Of a stretch of 64,000 nucleotides of DNA, positions 52,801 through 64,000 are shown piece after piece. The position numbers and the translations under genes were made by a program. The DNA is from Patagioenas fasciata (Eukaryota > Chordata > Aves > Columbiformes > Columbidae), in the NCBI RefSeq assembly GCF_037038585.1, contig NW_027288578.1, positions 1-64,000 on the forward strand, given 5' to 3'. The notes below the pieces were generated by a model. That model was not told the DNA's origin, searched no databases, and worked only from the letters and a program-made list of their open reading frames with translations. Positions within the stretch are counted from its first letter, which is position 1; the number at the start of each line of letters is the position of its first letter.

Positions 52801-55800
52801 GATTGACATCTGCTCAACAGAGACGGATTCCCTGCGCTGACACAGTTCACAGTTACACGAGAAGCAATCTGAGCGGTCCGTCGACCGGAGACGTGTTTCC
52901 CAAGAGGTCGTTTAGCGAGTGAACAGCAGTGTGCGCGACTTTCAGGAGTGTGCCTGGAAAGTGCCAGAATCACCAGGAGCATCTGTGCAAAAGCTGCTGC
53001 CTCTGTGACCGCATTGAGGCACGTTCGCGTGTCTGCGAGTATATAGACGGCTCTTTCGCGTTCACTCCGAGGGAAACGGTCCGCTATTGCTTCTGTGCGC
53101 ACAGACGCGATTCCCTTGTCTCTTGCGAACACAGGGAACTCTGTGCATCCAAATCTACAGGCTAAGGACGCGTCTGCATATGTTTTGGTGAACAATCGAG
53201 TGTGCGTGTTCTGACAGCTGCCTCTATGCAGACGTCTCCACAGAGCCACTTCTGAATGCCCCGCAGCCCAGGACTGAATGGATACACTAACAAGTGCACC
53301 GGTGTGAGCAACCACATATGCAGAAGGACGTCTTTCATCTCACAGAAGCGCGAACGTCTTGGCGTTCAAGCACATGGCAGAAACAAGGTGTGAACAGATG
53401 AGCTGCTGCTATTTTCTCCGTTCGGCATGCTTCGTTGTAGCTCTCTTGCCGGTCGCCGGCTTAGCGGCTTGCTTTGCGCGACTAGCTCTGGGGAGAGAAG
53501 GAGATAGCGCCGGAAACCTCGCCTTTTGCCTTCTTCGGCGCTGGAACCTGGTTGCTGCGCCTTCTCTTTGTCCATGTGCACACACACGATTCCTCAGCGA
53601 AAACCATGCAGAAACCTTTCCACGAGCACCCAGGGATGTGCACCCAGCACCACGTGCACGCACACGCAGCTAGAGAAAAGCACCTACCTTTTCACACACT
53701 GATGCCTAAGCAAACGCGTGGCCACACACACGCACACATCCGCAAGCGCGCCTACTCCCATCTATTGAGGGAAAGACGGACGAGCTCTTTGGTTGCTCTT
53801 CACAGGCTTGTCCCTGATCTATAGCTGAGGGCAAACACTTGTGTGCTTGTGGGAGAGCCTGTGTCTTTCCTGGAAGCGTTTGGGAGTTTTGCTCAGACGC
53901 GTGTTTCCTCAAGTTCAAGAATCAAGATCTAGGATACCTGCAGACAGGTGCCTGTTTGTGTGGAGACAGTCTGTTTGAAACTGTGTTCCTCAGCGCCCGC
54001 TCTTTCTCCCCGTCGCTCCACACGCCTGGGAGTCCCTTTCTTTCTCTCCACAAGCACGTGTGTTGACTTCGTCGCACATGTGCATCTGCACAAGCGTTGA
54101 GCTCAGCAGAGCGTGTCTCTTGACACTTGATGTGCGTTGGCTGTGTCTGCCTGCTCCAGTGAAGAGAGAAACGGGAAATCATCTTGGTAGAGGCAACAAA
54201 GCAAAAGCGAGGCAGGATTGACATCTGCTCAACAGAGACGGATTCCCTGCGCTGACACAGTTCACAGTTACACGAGAAGCAATCTGAGCGGTCCGTCGAC
54301 CGGAGACGTGTTTCCCAAGAGGTCGTTTAGCGAGTGAACAGCAGTGTGCGCGACTTTCAGGAGTGTGCCTGGAAAGTGCCAGAATCACCAGGAGCATCTG
54401 TGCAAAAGCTGCTGCCTCTGTGACCGCATTGAGGCACGTTCGCGTGTCTGCGAGTATATAGACGGCTCTTTCGCGTTCACTCCGAGGGAAACGGTCCGCT
54501 ATTGCTTCTGTGCGCACAGACGCGATTCCCTTGTCTCTTGCGAACACAGGGAACTCTGTGCATCCAAATCTACAGGCTAAGGACGCGTCTGCATATGTTT
54601 TGGTGAACAATCGAGTGTGCGTGTTCTGACAGCTGCCTCTATGCAGACGTCTCCACAGAGCCACTTCTGAATGCCCCGCAGCCCAGGACTGAATGGATAC
54701 ACTAACAAGTGCACCGGTGTGAGCAACCACATATGCAGAAGGACGTCTTTCATCTCACAGAAGCGCGAACGTCTTGGCGTTCAAGCACATGGCAGAAACA
54801 AGGTGTGAACAGATGAGCTGCTGCTATTTTCTCCGTTCGGCATGCTTCGTTGTAGCTCTCTTGCCGGTCGCCGGCTTAGCGGCTTGCTTTGCGCGACTAG
54901 CTCTGGGGAGAGAAGGAGATAGCGCCGGAAACCTCGCCTTTTGCCTTCTTCGGCGCTGGAACCTGGTTGCTGCGCCTTCTCTTTGTCCATGTGCACACAC
55001 ACGATTCCTCAGCGAAAACCATGCAGAAACCTTTCCACGAGCACCCAGGGATGTGCACCCAGCACCACGTGCACGCACACGCAGCTAGAGAAAAGCACCT
55101 ACCTTTTCACACACTGATGCCTAAGCAAACGCGTGGCCACACACACGCACACATCCGCAAGCGCGCCTACTCCCATCTATTGAGGGAAAGACGGACGAGC
55201 TCTTTGGTTGCTCTTCACAGGCTTGTCCCTGATCTATAGCTGAGGGCAAACACTTGTGTGCTTGTGGGAGAGCCTGTGTCTTTCCTGGAAGCGTTTGGGA
55301 GTTTTGCTCAGACGCGTGTTTCCTCAAGTTCAAGAATCAAGATCTAGGATACCTGCAGACAGGTGCCTGTTTGTGTGGAGACAGTCTGTTTGAAACTGTG
55401 TTCCTCAGCGCCCGCTCTTTCTCCCCGTCGCTCCACACGCCTGGGAGTCCCTTTCTTTCTCTCCACAAGCACGTGTGTTGACTTCGTCGCACATGTGCAT
55501 CTGCACAAGCGTTGAGCTCAGCAGAGCGTGTCTCTTGACACTTGATGTGCGTTGGCTGTGTCTGCCTGCTCCAGTGAAGAGAGAAACGGGAAATCATCTT
55601 GGTAGAGGCAACAAAGCAAAAGCGAGGCAGGATTGACATCTGCTCAACAGAGACGGATTCCCTGCGCTGACACAGTTCACAGTTACACGAGAAGCAATCT
55701 GAGCGGTCCGTCGACCGGAGACGTGTTTCCCAAGAGGTCGTTTAGCGAGTGAACAGCAGTGTGCGCGACTTTCAGGAGTGTGCCTGGAAAGTGCCAGAAT

Positions 55801-56601
55801 CACCAGGAGCATCTGTGCAAAAGCTGCTGCCTCTGTGACCGCATTGAGGCACGTTCGCGTGTCTGCGAGTATATAGACGGCTCTTTCGCGTTCACTCCGA
55901 GGGAAACGGTCCGCTATTGCTTCTGTGCGCACAGACGCGATTCCCTTGTCTCTTGCGAACACAGGGAACTCTGTGCATCCAAATCTACAGGCTAAGGACG
56001 CGTCTGCATATGTTTTGGTGAACAATCGAGTGTGCGTGTTCTGACAGCTGCCTCTATGCAGACGTCTCCACAGAGCCACTTCTGAATGCCCCGCAGCCCA
56101 GGACTGAATGGATACACTAACAAGTGCACCGGTGTGAGCAACCACATATGCAGAAGGACGTCTTTCATCTCACAGAAGCGCGAACGTCTTGGCGTTCAAG
56201 CACATGGCAGAAACAAGGTGTGAACAGATGAGCTGCTGCTATTTTCTCCGTTCGGCATGCTTCGTTGTAGCTCTCTTGCCGGTCGCCGGCTTAGCGGCTT
56301 GCTTTGCGCGACTAGCTCTGGGGAGAGAAGGAGATAGCGCCGGAAACCTCGCCTTTTGCCTTCTTCGGCGCTGGAACCTGGTTGCTGCGCCTTCTCTTTG
56401 TCCATGTGCACACACACGATTCCTCAGCGAAAACCATGCAGAAACCTTTCCACGAGCACCCAGGGATGTGCACCCAGCACCACGTGCACGCACACGCAGC
56501 TAGAGAAAAGCACCTACCTTTTCACACACTGATGCCTAAGCAAACGCGTGGCCACACACACGCACACATCCGCAAGCGCGCCTACTCCCATCTATTGAGG
56601 G
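43867..56601. repeat. Monomers 32-40 (nine consensus units)
   Basis: Nine consecutive 1,415-bp units (43867, 45282, 46697, 48112, 49527, 50942, 52357, 53772, 55187) with no visible difference from each other or from consensus. They contrast with the marker-rich stretch from unit 5 to unit 31. Either this stretch was recently amplified or homogenised, or an assembler filled it with consensus. Confidence 0.94.
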
Positions 56602-58017
56602 AAAGACGGACGAGCTCTTTGGTTGCTCTTCACAGGCTTGTCCCTGATCTATAGCTGAGGGCAAACACTTGTGTGCTTGTGGGAGAGCCTGTGTCTTTCC
56701 TGGAAGCGTTTGGGAGTTTTGCTCAGACGCGTGTTTCCTCAAGTTCAAGAATCAAGATCTAGGATACCTGCAGACAGGTGCCTGTTTGTGTGGAGACAGT
56801 CTGTTTGAAACTGTGTTCCTCAGCGCCCGCTCTTTCTCCCCGTCGCTCCACACGCCTGGGAGTCCCTTTCTTTCTCTCCACAAGCACGTGTGTTGACTTC
56901 GTCGCACATGTGCATCTGCACAAGCGTTGAGCTCAGCAGAGCGTGTCTCTTGACACTTGATGTGCGTTGGCTGTGTCTGCCTGCTCCAGTGAAGAGAGAA
57001 ACGGGAAATCATCTTGGTAGAGGCAACAAAGCAAAAGCGAGGCAGGATTGACATCTGCTCAACAGAGACGGATTCCCTGCGCTGACACAGTTCACAGTTA
57101 CACGAGAAGCAATCTGAGCGGTCCGTCGACCGGAGACGTGTTTCCCAAGAGGTCGTTTAGCGAGTGAACAGCAGTGTGCGCGACTTTCAGGAGTGTGCCT
57201 GGAAAGTGCCAGAATCACCAGGAGCATCTGTGCAAAAGCTGCTGCCTCTGTGACCGCATTGAGGCACGTTCGCGTGTCTGCGAGTATATAGACGGCTCTT
57301 TCGCGTTCACTCCGAGGGAAACGGTCCGCTATTGCTTATGTGCGCACAGACGCGATTCCCTTGTCTCTTGCGAACACAGGGAACTCTGTGCATCCAAATC
57401 TACAGGCTAAGGACGCGTCTGCATATGTTTTGGTGAACAATCGAGTGTGCGTGTTCTGACAGCTGCCTCTATGCAGACGTCTCCACAGAGCCACTTCTGA
57501 ATGCCCCGCAGCCCAGGACTGAATGGATACACTAACAAGTGCACCGGTGTGAGCAACCACATATGCAGAAGGACGTCTTTCATCTCACAGAAGCGCGAAC
57601 GTCTTGGCGTTCAAGCACATGGCAGAAACAAGGTGTGAACAGATGAGCTGCTGCTATTTTCTCCGTTCGGCATGCTTCGTTGTAGCTCTCTTGCCGGTCG
57701 CCGGCTTAGCGGCTTGCTTTGCGCGACTAGCTCTGGGGAGAGAAGGAGATAGCGCCGAAACCTCGCCTTTTGCCTTCTTCGGCGCTGGAACCTGGTTGCT
57801 GCGCCTTCTCTTTGTCCATGTGCACACACACGATTCCCTCAGCGAAAACCATGCAGAAACCTTTCCACGAGCACCCAGGGATGTGCACCCAGCACCACGT
57901 GCACGCACACAGCAGCTAGAGAAAAGCACCTACCTTTTCACACACTGATGCCTAAGCAAACGCGTGGCCACACACACGCACACATCCGCAAGCGCGCCTA
58001 CTCCCATCTATTGAGGG
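56602..58017. repeat. Monomer 41 (1,416 bp, three indels and one substitution)
   Basis: A at 57338 replaces consensus C inside the 14-bp palindrome. One G is missing near 57757, one C is added in the C run near 57836-57838, and one A is added at 57911. Open frames are shifted accordingly, so the plus-strand frame there runs 57604-57948 as a fusion of two otherwise separate frames. Confidence 0.95.
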
Positions 58018-59433
58018 AAAGACGGACGAGCTCTTTGGTTGCTCTTCACAGGCTTGTCCCTGATCTATAGCTGAGGGCAAACACTTGTGTGCTTGTGGGA
58101 GAGCCTGTGTCTTTCCTGGAAGCGTTTGGGAGTTTTGCTCAGACGCGTGTTTCCTCAAGTTCAAGAATCAAGATCTAGGATACCTGCAGACAGGTGCCTG
58201 TTTGTGTGGAGACAGTCTGTTTGAAACTGTGTTCCTCAGCGCCCGCTCTTTCTCCCCGTCGCTCCACACGCCTGGGAGTCCCTTTCTTTCTCTCCACAAG
58301 CACGTGTGTTGACTTCGTCGCACATGTGCATCTGCACAAGCGTTGAGCTCAGCAGAGCGTGTCTCTTGACACTTGATGTGCGTTGGCTGTGTCTGCCTGC
58401 TCCAGTGAAGAGAGAAACGGGAAATCATCTTGGTAGAGGCAACAAAGCAAAAGCGAGGCAGGATTGACATCTGCTCAACAGAGACGGATTCCCTGCGCTG
58501 ACACAGTTCACAGTTACACGAGAAGCAATCTGAGCGGTCCGTCGACCGGAGACGTGTTTCCCAAGAGGTCGTTTAGCGAGTGAACAGCAGTGTGCGCGAC
58601 TTTCAGGAGTGTGCCTGGAAAGTGCCAGAATCACGCAGGAGCATCTGTGCAAAAGCTGCTGCCTCTGTGACCGCATTGAGGCACGTTCGCGTGTCTGCGA
58701 GTATATAGACGGCTCTTTCGCGTTCACTCCGAGGGAAACGGTCCTCTATTGCTTCTGTGCGCACAGACGCGATTCCCTTGTCTCTTGCGAACACAGGGAA
58801 CTCTGTGCATCCAAATCTACAGGCTAAGGACGCGTCTGCATATGTTTTGGTGAACAATCGAGTGTGCGTGTTCTGACAGCTGCCTCTATGCAGACGTCTC
58901 CACAGAGCCACTTCTGAATGCCCCGCAGCCCAGGACTGAATGGATACACTAACAAGTGCACCGGTGTGAGCAACCACATATGCAGAAGGACGTCTTTCAT
59001 CTCACAGAAGCGCGAACGTCTTGGCGTTCAAGCACATGGCAGAAACAAGGTGTGAACAGATGAGCTGCTGCTATTTTCTCCGTTCGGCATGCTTCGTTGT
59101 AGCTCTCTTGCCGGTCGCCGGCTTAGCGGCTTGCTTTGCGCGACTAGCTCTGGGGAGAGAAGGAGATAGCGCCGGAAACCTCGCCTTTTGCCTTCTTCGG
59201 CGCTGGAACCTGGTTGCTGCGCCTTCTCTTTGTCCATGTGCACACACACGATTCCTCAGCGAAAACCATGCAGAAACCTTTCCACGAGCACCCAGGGATG
59301 TGCACCCAGCACCACGTGCACGCACACGCAGCTAGAGAAAAGCACCTACCTTTTCACACACTGATGCCTAAGCAAACGCGTGGCCACACACACGCACACA
59401 TCCGCAAGCGCGCCTACTCCCATCTATTGAGGG
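58018..59433. repeat. Monomer 42 (1,416 bp, +1 G and one substitution)
   Basis: An extra G at 58635 sits at the 618 marker site, so the unit reads GC where others read C or G. T at 58745 replaces consensus G at unit position 727. Confidence 0.95.
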
Positions 59434-60850
59434 AAAGACGGACGAGCTCTTTGGTTGCTCTTCACAGGCTTGTCCCTGATCTATAGCTGAGGGCAAACAC
59501 TTGTGTGCTTGTGGGAGAGCCTGTGTCTTTCCTGGAAGCGTTTGGGAGTTTTGCTCAGACGCGTGTTTCCTCAAGTTCAAGAATCAAGATCTAGGATACC
59601 TGCAGACAGGTGCCTGTTTGTGTGGAGACAGTCTGTTTGAAACTGTGTTCCTCAGCGCCCGCTCTTTCTCCCCGTCGCTCCACACGCCTGGGAGTCCCTT
59701 TCTTTCTCTCCACAAGCACGTGTGTTGACTTCGTCGCACATGTGCATCTGCACAAGCGTTGAGCTCAGCAGAGCGTGTCTCTTGACACTTGATGTGCGTT
59801 GGCTGTGTCTGCCTGCTCCAGTGAAGAGAGAAACGGGAAATCATCTTGGTAGAGGCAACAAAGCAAAAGCGAGGCAGGATTGACATCTGCTCAACAGAGA
59901 CGGATTCCCTGCGCTGACACAGTTCACAGTTACACGAGAAGCAATCTGAGCGGTCCGTCGACCGGAGACGTGTTTCCCAAGAGGTCGTTTAGCGAGTGAA
60001 CAGCAGTGTGCGCGACTTTCAGGAGTGTGCCTGGAAAGTGCCAGAATCACCAGGAGCATCTGTGCAAAAGCTGCTGCCTCTGTGACCGCATTGAGGCACG
60101 TTCGCGTGTCTGCGAGTATATAGACGGCTCTTTCGCGTTCACACTCCGAGGGAAACGGTCCGCTATTGCTTCTGTGCGCACAGACGCGATTCCCTTGTCT
60201 CTTGCGAACACAGGGAACTCTGTGCATCCAAATCTACAGGCTAAGGACGCGTCTGCATATGTTTTGGTGAACAATCGAGTGTGCGTGTTCTGACAGCTGC
60301 CTCTATGCAGACGTCTCCACAGAGCCACTTCTGAATGCCCCGCAGCCCAGGACTGAATGGATACACTAACAAGTGCACCGGTGTGAGCAACCACATATGC
60401 AGAAGGACGTCTTTCATCTCACAGAAGCGCGAACGTCTTGGCGTTCAAGCACATGGCAGAAACAAGGTGTGAACAGATGAGCTGCTGCTATTTTCTCCGT
60501 TCGGCATGCTTCGTTGTAGCTCTCTTGCCGGTCGCCGGCTTAGCGGCTTGCTTTGCGCGACTAGCTCTGGGGAGAGAAGGAGATAGCGCCGGAAACCTCG
60601 CCTTTTGCCTTCTTCGGCGCTGGAACCTGGTTGCTGCGCCTTCTCTTTGTCCATGTGCACACACACGATTCCTCAGCGAAAACCATGCAGAAACCTTTCC
60701 ACGAGCACCCAGGGATGTGCACCCAGCACCACGTGCACGCACACGCAGCTAGAGAAAAGCACCTACCTTTTCACACACTGATGCCTAAGCAAACGCGTGG
60801 CCACACACACGCACACATCCGCAAGCGCGCCTACTCCCATCTATTGAGGG
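59434..60850. repeat. Monomer 43 (1,417 bp, +2 AC)
   Basis: An added AC dinucleotide around 60141-60144 turns CACT into CACACT. No other change seen. Confidence 0.95.
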
Positions 60851-63680
60851 AAAGACGGACGAGCTCTTTGGTTGCTCTTCACAGGCTTGTCCCTGATCTA
60901 TAGCTGAGGGCAAACACTTGTGTGCTTGTGGGAGAGCCTGTGTCTTTCCTGGAAGCGTTTGGGAGTTTTGCTCAGACGCGTGTTTCCTCAAGTTCAAGAA
61001 TCAAGATCTAGGATACCTGCAGACAGGTGCCTGTTTGTGTGGAGACAGTCTGTTTGAAACTGTGTTCCTCAGCGCCCGCTCTTTCTCCCCGTCGCTCCAC
61101 ACGCCTGGGAGTCCCTTTCTTTCTCTCCACAAGCACGTGTGTTGACTTCGTCGCACATGTGCATCTGCACAAGCGTTGAGCTCAGCAGAGCGTGTCTCTT
61201 GACACTTGATGTGCGTTGGCTGTGTCTGCCTGCTCCAGTGAAGAGAGAAACGGGAAATCATCTTGGTAGAGGCAACAAAGCAAAAGCGAGGCAGGATTGA
61301 CATCTGCTCAACAGAGACGGATTCCCTGCGCTGACACAGTTCACAGTTACACGAGAAGCAATCTGAGCGGTCCGTCGACCGGAGACGTGTTTCCCAAGAG
61401 GTCGTTTAGCGAGTGAACAGCAGTGTGCGCGACTTTCAGGAGTGTGCCTGGAAAGTGCCAGAATCACCAGGAGCATCTGTGCAAAAGCTGCTGCCTCTGT
61501 GACCGCATTGAGGCACGTTCGCGTGTCTGCGAGTATATAGACGGCTCTTTCGCGTTCACTCCGAGGGAAACGGTCCGCTATTGCTTCTGTGCGCACAGAC
61601 GCGATTCCCTTGTCTCTTGCGAACACAGGGAACTCTGTGCATCCAAATCTACAGGCTAAGGACGCGTCTGCATATGTTTTGGTGAACAATCGAGTGTGCG
61701 TGTTCTGACAGCTGCCTCTATGCAGACGTCTCCACAGAGCCACTTCTGAATGCCCCGCAGCCCAGGACTGAATGGATACACTAACAAGTGCACCGGTGTG
61801 AGCAACCACATATGCAGAAGGACGTCTTTCATCTCACAGAAGCGCGAACGTCTTGGCGTTCAAGCACATGGCAGAAACAAGGTGTGAACAGATGAGCTGC
61901 TGCTATTTTCTCCGTTCGGCATGCTTCGTTGTAGCTCTCTTGCCGGTCGCCGGCTTAGCGGCTTGCTTTGCGCGACTAGCTCTGGGGAGAGAAGGAGATA
62001 GCGCCGGAAACCTCGCCTTTTGCCTTCTTCGGCGCTGGAACCTGGTTGCTGCGCCTTCTCTTTGTCCATGTGCACACACACGATTCCTCAGCGAAAACCA
62101 TGCAGAAACCTTTCCACGAGCACCCAGGGATGTGCACCCAGCACCACGTGCACGCACACGCAGCTAGAGAAAAGCACCTACCTTTTCACACACTGATGCC
62201 TAAGCAAACGCGTGGCCACACACACGCACACATCCGCAAGCGCGCCTACTCCCATCTATTGAGGGAAAGACGGACGAGCTCTTTGGTTGCTCTTCACAGG
62301 CTTGTCCCTGATCTATAGCTGAGGGCAAACACTTGTGTGCTTGTGGGAGAGCCTGTGTCTTTCCTGGAAGCGTTTGGGAGTTTTGCTCAGACGCGTGTTT
62401 CCTCAAGTTCAAGAATCAAGATCTAGGATACCTGCAGACAGGTGCCTGTTTGTGTGGAGACAGTCTGTTTGAAACTGTGTTCCTCAGCGCCCGCTCTTTC
62501 TCCCCGTCGCTCCACACGCCTGGGAGTCCCTTTCTTTCTCTCCACAAGCACGTGTGTTGACTTCGTCGCACATGTGCATCTGCACAAGCGTTGAGCTCAG
62601 CAGAGCGTGTCTCTTGACACTTGATGTGCGTTGGCTGTGTCTGCCTGCTCCAGTGAAGAGAGAAACGGGAAATCATCTTGGTAGAGGCAACAAAGCAAAA
62701 GCGAGGCAGGATTGACATCTGCTCAACAGAGACGGATTCCCTGCGCTGACACAGTTCACAGTTACACGAGAAGCAATCTGAGCGGTCCGTCGACCGGAGA
62801 CGTGTTTCCCAAGAGGTCGTTTAGCGAGTGAACAGCAGTGTGCGCGACTTTCAGGAGTGTGCCTGGAAAGTGCCAGAATCACCAGGAGCATCTGTGCAAA
62901 AGCTGCTGCCTCTGTGACCGCATTGAGGCACGTTCGCGTGTCTGCGAGTATATAGACGGCTCTTTCGCGTTCACTCCGAGGGAAACGGTCCGCTATTGCT
63001 TCTGTGCGCACAGACGCGATTCCCTTGTCTCTTGCGAACACAGGGAACTCTGTGCATCCAAATCTACAGGCTAAGGACGCGTCTGCATATGTTTTGGTGA
63101 ACAATCGAGTGTGCGTGTTCTGACAGCTGCCTCTATGCAGACGTCTCCACAGAGCCACTTCTGAATGCCCCGCAGCCCAGGACTGAATGGATACACTAAC
63201 AAGTGCACCGGTGTGAGCAACCACATATGCAGAAGGACGTCTTTCATCTCACAGAAGCGCGAACGTCTTGGCGTTCAAGCACATGGCAGAAACAAGGTGT
63301 GAACAGATGAGCTGCTGCTATTTTCTCCGTTCGGCATGCTTCGTTGTAGCTCTCTTGCCGGTCGCCGGCTTAGCGGCTTGCTTTGCGCGACTAGCTCTGG
63401 GGAGAGAAGGAGATAGCGCCGGAAACCTCGCCTTTTGCCTTCTTCGGCGCTGGAACCTGGTTGCTGCGCCTTCTCTTTGTCCATGTGCACACACACGATT
63501 CCTCAGCGAAAACCATGCAGAAACCTTTCCACGAGCACCCAGGGATGTGCACCCAGCACCACGTGCACGCACACGCAGCTAGAGAAAAGCACCTACCTTT
63601 TCACACACTGATGCCTAAGCAAACGCGTGGCCACACACACGCACACATCCGCAAGCGCGCCTACTCCCATCTATTGAGGG
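60851..63680. repeat. Monomers 44-45 (consensus)
   Basis: Two 1,415-bp units (60851-62265, 62266-63680) with no visible variant. Confidence 0.96.
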
Positions 63681-64000
63681 AAAGACGGACGAGCTCTTTG
63701 GTTGCTCTTCACAGGCTTGTCCCTGATCTATAGCTGAGGGCAAACACTTGTGTGCTTGTGGGAGAGCCTGTGTCTTTCCTGGAAGCGTTTGGGAGTTTTG
63801 CTCAGACGCGTGTTTCCTCAAGTTCAAGAATCAAGATCTAGGATACCTGCAGACAGGTGCCTGTTTGTGTGGAGACAGTCTGTTTGAAACTGTGTTCCTC
63901 AGCGCCCGCTCTTTCTCCCCGTCGCTCCACACGCCTGGGAGTCCCTTTCTTTCTCTCCACAAGCACGTGTGTTGACTTCGTCGCACATGTGCATCTGCAC
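63681..64000. repeat. Monomer 46, partial (first 320 bp)
   Basis: Consensus, cut by the window edge. The array therefore continues to the right. Confidence 0.96.

Larger units (their letters stand above)
1..64000. repeat. Satellite-like tandem array, 1,415-bp monomer, about 45.2 copies
   Basis: Every part of the window recurs at 1,415-bp spacing in the same orientation, with no spacer or unrelated insertion. Only five units depart from consensus in ways that alter length or carry clustered indels: unit 2 (+1), unit 41 (net +1), unit 42 (+1) and unit 43 (+2) change length. Copies differ at roughly fifteen visible substitution sites, so pairwise identity is above 99%. The array runs off both window edges. 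No gene could be supported in any unit: the longest open frame is 183 codons, overlaps others on the opposite strand, and has no recognised domain, signal peptide or repeat structure. Tandem arrays of near-identical long units are typical of satellite DNA kept uniform by unequal exchange and gene conversion. Role (centromeric, subtelomeric, heterochromatic or extrachromosomal) cannot be read from this window. No (TTTAGGG)n-type telomere repeat is present. Confidence 0.98.

Noticed and set aside
1..64000. CRISPR array or prokaryotic repeat region
   Set aside because: The unit is 1,415 bp with no short repeat/spacer alternation and no cas-like genes. Whole units, not spacers, are conserved.
1..64000. 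rDNA or tRNA tandem array
   Set aside because: No segment resembles conserved rRNA cores or a tRNA cloverleaf. The unit is also too short for a full eukaryotic rDNA repeat.
1..64000. Tandem transposon or retroelement copies
   Set aside because: No transposase, reverse transcriptase or integrase-like frame, no terminal inverted or long terminal repeats at unit junctions, and no target-site duplications.
1..64000. T. gondii 529-bp diagnostic repeat
   Set aside because: The period is 1,415 bp, not a multiple of 529, and the unit lacks the long T-rich stretches I associate with that repeat.

Overview
The whole 64 kb window lies inside one uninterrupted head-to-tail tandem array. The monomer is 1,415 bp and about half G+C by eye. 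There are 45 full copies plus a 320-bp partial copy at the right edge. Neither end of the array is visible, so it is longer than 64 kb. I found no recognisable protein-coding gene, rRNA, tRNA, transposase, CRISPR array or telomeric repeat. The short open frames recur once per monomer on both strands, overlap each other and carry no domain I recognise, so I treat them as by-products of the repeat.

Organism: this looks like nuclear satellite DNA of a eukaryote. Base composition, CA/TG-rich stretches, and one GCATGC and one WGAGACG motif per unit (both described as promoter motifs in Toxoplasma) make a cyst-forming coccidian (Toxoplasma/Neospora/Hammondia group) my best guess. This is inference at about even odds. 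The monomer is not the 529-bp diagnostic repeat of T. gondii, and I do not recognise it.

Phase and numbering: unit position 1 is window base 1. Full units start at 1, 1416, 2832 and then every 1,415 bp to 56602, followed by 58018, 59434, 60851, 62266 and 63681. Copies differ at a few sites. Seven recur and serve as markers, written as unit position plus variant base: 375C, 618G, 745G, 893T, 1240G, 1305A and 1414A (consensus T, C, A, C, A, C, G). I scored them mainly from changes visible in translated frames and checked many of them in the bases. Changes silent in every frame, or in unit positions about 960-1002, could have been missed.

Layout: units 1-4 (1-5661) are near consensus. Units 5-13 (5662-18396) and 14-22 (18397-31131) share 12 of 16 marker calls at the same relative places, which suggests two adjacent copies of a 9-unit (12,735-bp) higher-order block. 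Units 23-31 (31132-43866) are a looser mosaic in which 1305A tends to fall on alternate units. Units 32-40 (43867-56601) show no variant at all. Units 41-43 (56602-60850) carry all but one of the indels in the window. Units 44-46 return to consensus.

Several marker pairs occur in all four combinations, so copies have exchanged sequence by gene conversion or unequal exchange. A tract of at least 486 bp can be followed across two unit junctions.
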